Source: Robertkochia aurantiaca (lineage in GTDB: Bacteria; Bacteroidota; Bacteroidia; Flavobacteriales; Flavobacteriaceae). Taken from it: a stretch of DNA of 64,000 nucleotides. The translations under genes and the position numbers were made by a program. The stretch is from assembly GCF_020166495.1 (NCBI RefSeq), contig NZ_JAINZS010000002.1:124001-188000 (forward strand), in the 5' to 3' direction. Below are positions 61,662-64,000 of the stretch, piece after piece; within the stretch, counting starts at the first letter, position 1, and the number at the start of each line of letters is the position of its first letter. The notes under the pieces were generated by a model that saw nothing but the letters and a program-made list of their open reading frames with translations, was not told where the DNA came from and made no database searches.

Positions 61662-63335
61662 ATGAGATATCTACTTTTGCTGCTGGCCGGCATGACAGTC
61701 TTTTTCGGCTGTAAATCAGAAAAAAAACAAGATCAAATGGCTTCAAAAGAGATCGGATCACTGGAAGAACCACCTTTTGAATGGAAAGCAGCAAATATCT
61801 ATTTTTTACTTACAGACAGATTCAATAACGGCAATCCGGAGAACGATGTGAATTTCGACCGAACTGAAGAAACAGGAGTTCTCAGAGATTTTAAGGGCGG
61901 TGATATCAAAGGAATCACCGAAAAAATAAAGGACGGTTATTTCACTGAACTCGGTGTCAATGCCATTTGGTTCACTCCCGTGGTTGAACAGATTCATGGC
62001 GTGGTTGATGAAGGAACCGGTAATACTTATGCTTATCACGGTTACTGGGCAAAAGACTGGACCACCCTCGACCCGAATTTCGGCACCAGGGAAGAACTGG
62101 CCGAACTGGTGGAAGAAGCCCATAAAAGAGGTATCAGGGTTTTGCTCGATGTAGTGATCAACCACACGGGACCGGTTACTGCTAAGGATCCTGCCTGGGA
62201 TGAAGACTGGGTTCGACTTGACCCCACTTGTACATATCAGGACTATGAAAGTACGGTAAGTTGTACATTGGTTGATAACCTTCCCGATATAAAAACCGAA
62301 AGCGACGGACCCGTCGATCTGCCTATGCCACTTTTAAAGAAATGGCAGGAAGAAGGGCGTTACGATCAGGAGATCGAAGAGCTGGACCGCTTTTTTGCTG
62401 TAAACGGCTACCCTATGGCTCCCCGCTTTTACATCATTAAATGGCTTACTGATTATGTACGTGAATTAGGTGTTGACGGATTCAGAGTAGATACCGCCAA
62501 ACATACCGAAGCATATGTCTGGCAGGAACTTTACAGGGAAGCATCCATCGCCTTCCAGGAATGGAAGACCAATAACCCTGATAAAGTACTCGATGATAAG
62601 GGATTTTACATGGTTGGCGAAGTCTATAATTATGGCATCTCGACCGGGCGAATGTTCAGTTATGGCGACAAGGAGGTTGATTTCTATGATCACGGTTTTG
62701 AAAGCCTGATCAACTTTGATTTTAAACACGATGCCACCCGTGGCTATGACACCCTATTCACAAAATACGACAGTCTCCTGCAAAAGGAACTCTATGATAA
62801 AAGTGTGCTGAATTATCTCAGTTCCCACGACGATGGCTCTCCTTTTGACAGAAAAAGAAAGAAAACCTATGAGACCGCGACCAAATTATTGTTAAGCCCT
62901 GGGGCATCACAGATATATTATGGCGATGAATTAGCCAGACCACTACAGGTAGAGGGGGCTGTTGGCGATGCGAACCTGAGATCATTTATGAACTGGGAAG
63001 ATCTCGAAAAAGAAGAAACCCGTGCATTACTGGAGCACTGGCAAAAGCTCGGTCAATTCAGAAAAAACCATCCTGCAATCGGTGCCGGCAAGCATACAAC
63101 CCTGAAAAAGCAACCATTCGTTTTCAGCAGAACCTACGAAACCGATACCTATGCAGATGCGGTCATAGTCGTGCTCATGGCCAAAAAGGCTGTAAAAACG
63201 ATAGACGTGTCTTCTGTATTCAGTGACGGAACCCTCGTGAAGGATGCCTATTCAGGCATTACAGCTGAAGTAACAGATGGAGAGGTACGTATGGAGACTC
63301 CCTTCGAAATCCTGCTTCTGGAAAAAAGCCTTTAA
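61662..63335 (+). CDS. GH13 alpha-amylase lipoprotein (SusA-like)
   Basis: 557 residues. A lipoprotein signal ends at FFGC (Cys17). GH13 motifs in order: LDVVINHTGP (I), GVDGFRVDTAKHTE (II, nucleophile Asp), MVGEVYNYG (III, acid Glu) and YLSSHDDGSP (IV). The region NIYFLLTDRFNNGNPENDVNFDRT at the start is typical of alpha-amylases, and a C-terminal all-beta domain ends FEILLLEKSL. It should hydrolyse alpha-1,4-glucans in the periplasm or at the outer membrane. No susC/susD pair lies in the window. Confidence 0.93.
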   Translation: MRYLLLLLAGMTVFFGCKSEKKQDQMASKEIGSLEEPPFEWKAANIYFLLTDRFNNGNPENDVNFDRTEETGVLRDFKGGDIKGITEKIKDGYFTELGVNAIWFTPVVEQIHGVVDEGTGNTYAYHGYWAKDWTTLDPNFGTREELAELVEEAHKRGIRVLLDVVINHTGPVTAKDPAWDEDWVRLDPTCTYQDYESTVSCTLVDNLPDIKTESDGPVDLPMPLLKKWQEEGRYDQEIEELDRFFAVNGYPMAPRFYIIKWLTDYVRELGVDGFRVDTAKHTEAYVWQELYREASIAFQEWKTNNPDKVLDDKGFYMVGEVYNYGISTGRMFSYGDKEVDFYDHGFESLINFDFKHDATRGYDTLFTKYDSLLQKELYDKSVLNYLSSHDDGSPFDRKRKKTYETATKLLLSPGASQIYYGDELARPLQVEGAVGDANLRSFMNWEDLEKEETRALLEHWQKLGQFRKNHPAIGAGKHTTLKKQPFVFSRTYETDTYADAVIVVLMAKKAVKTIDVSSVFSDGTLVKDAYSGITAEVTDGEVRMETPFEILLLEKSL

Positions 63336-63336
63336 A

Positions 63337-63720
63337 TCACTTTCTGGAATGCAACGCGATTCGGTTGCCCTCAGAATCGATAAATACACCCATAAAACCA
63401 TGTTCTTCTGAGATCATTGTTTTGGGGTGATATATTTTGCCTCCGGCCTTTTCAACCCGGCTGAGTTCATCGTCAAGATCTACAGAAGAAAAATATATCA
63501 ACACCCCTTCCTGGCTGGGAATATAAGAATCCTGCTTTATAAGAGTACCCTGAGAACCGGGCTTATCTCCCCTGTCAGGAAACCAGCCCATCAGCAATCC
63601 GTTAAAATCGTGAAGGGTGATATCTATCTGAAAAACCTCCTCGTAAAAGTTGCGGGCACGGTTCATGTCCGCTACCGGAATTTCAAACCATCCTACCATA
63701 TTTCTATTCCCGGGTATCAT
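63337..63720 (-). CDS. VOC-family (glyoxalase/dioxygenase-fold) protein
   Basis: 127 residues with the VOC pattern: GWFEIPVADMNRARNFYEEVFQIDI, YFSSVDLDDELSRVEKAGGKIYHPK and GFMGVFIDSEGNRIALHSR. A metal His/Glu set is likely but its activity is unknown. Its start overlaps the end of the next gene on the same strand by 17 bases, so the pair is probably translated together. Confidence 0.9.
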   Translation of the reverse strand: MIPGNRNMVGWFEIPVADMNRARNFYEEVFQIDITLHDFNGLLMGWFPDRGDKPGSQGTLIKQDSYIPSQEGVLIYFSSVDLDDELSRVEKAGGKIYHPKTMISEEHGFMGVFIDSEGNRIALHSRK

Positions 63721-64000
63721 CTTCCAATATCTTTTTTAATCTGTTCAGTCCTGATTCAAAATCTTTACCCACTGCTTTATCCATGTTCATGAATAACATC
63801 ATTATGCTCATAGGGAACCTGTTACTTCCCGAAAACCCCCAGATAACCTCTGAGGAGGAAGAATCCAAAGGACGTACCCTGATGTAGGCATCTGAGGTAG
63901 AACGAAAGGGCTTATAAAACCTAAGCTGGGTTTCTAACATTTCCCCTTCCCTGATATTGGTGATCTCCTGCTCTCCTTCCCCGACCTCCTTATTGCCTTT
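63704..64000 (-). CDS. SRPBCC/polyketide cyclase-like protein, C-terminal part (gene continues past the window edge)
   Basis: The minus-strand frame is open from the stop at 63704 to base 64000, giving about 98 residues with no need for the internal ATG at 63940. The visible part (EQEITNIREGEMLETQLRFYKP then SSEVIWGFSGSNRFPMSIMMLFMNMDKAVGKDFESGLNRLKK) has the strand-and-long-C-terminal-helix pattern of SRPBCC/START-like ligand-binding domains. The N-terminus lies outside the window. It overlaps the VOC gene downstream. Confidence 0.8.
   Translation of the reverse strand, partial: KGNKEVGEGEQEITNIREGEMLETQLRFYKPFRSTSDAYIRVRPLDSSSSEVIWGFSGSNRFPMSIMMLFMNMDKAVGKDFESGLNRLKKILEDDTRE

Overview
The window reads as chromosomal DNA of a Bacteroidota bacterium, most likely a (marine) flavobacterium. 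Signs of this are a type IX secretion surface-protein module (PorP/SprF plus a type B sorting domain), TonB-dependent receptors with carboxypeptidase-like N-terminal domains, DUF4290, the S6-S18-L9 / LytTR / PriA neighbourhood, and promoters of the Bacteroidota form TTG-N19-TAnnTTTG (clearest before HU, the tRNA and rpsF). No rRNA, CRISPR array, phage or intact insertion sequence was seen. Coding density is high, and many neighbouring genes overlap or abut.

Layout: (1) 1-383 is the end of dnaX. (2) 380-7159, minus strand, is a tightly packed eboA-B-C-D-E-F cluster with a TMEM220-like membrane gene overlapping its end; miaE diverges from it. (3) 7939-11445 is a polyphosphate operon (sixA, ppk1, ppx). 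(4) 11764-19414 is a surface module: a 1595-residue adhesin-like protein with six 243-bp tandem repeats, a PorP/SprF protein and a PorE-like OmpA lipoprotein. (5) 19416-23464 holds a CAP-domain lipoprotein and a pyrR-pyrB-small protein-rnz-pdxH run. (6) 23665-33483 holds an M20 amidohydrolase, murA (with Asp in place of the catalytic Cys), DUF4290, DUF493, an ATPase-recQ-fmt operon, HU, YqgE, a class IV aminotransferase and a START-like protein. (7) 33634-33707 is tRNA-Met, followed by a gene-poor stretch with possible coding remnants. (8) 34282-37356 holds an acidic lipoprotein, a beta-barrel protein and an MscS-type channel. (9) 37528-45346 is a metal-homeostasis locus: a TonB receptor diverging from a DtxR/MntR-type regulator, a metal ABC importer with two long permeases, and a VIT1/CCC1-type transporter. 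An 18-bp DtxR-like operator sits between the two arms. (10) 45387-63335 is mostly housekeeping: hisS, ribosomal genes, LytTR regulator, priA, nadC, rlmH, rdgB, a DEAD-box helicase and a periplasmic or surface alpha-amylase, with a large Oar-like TonB receptor. (11) The right edge has a VOC protein and a truncated SRPBCC-like gene.

The least-understood systems are the ebo cluster, whose product in non-cyanobacterial hosts is unresolved, and the metal locus, where a receptor, regulator, importer and vacuolar-type transporter appear to share one operator and both permeases carry winged-helix-like tails. The MurA Cys-to-Asp change predicts intrinsic fosfomycin resistance.
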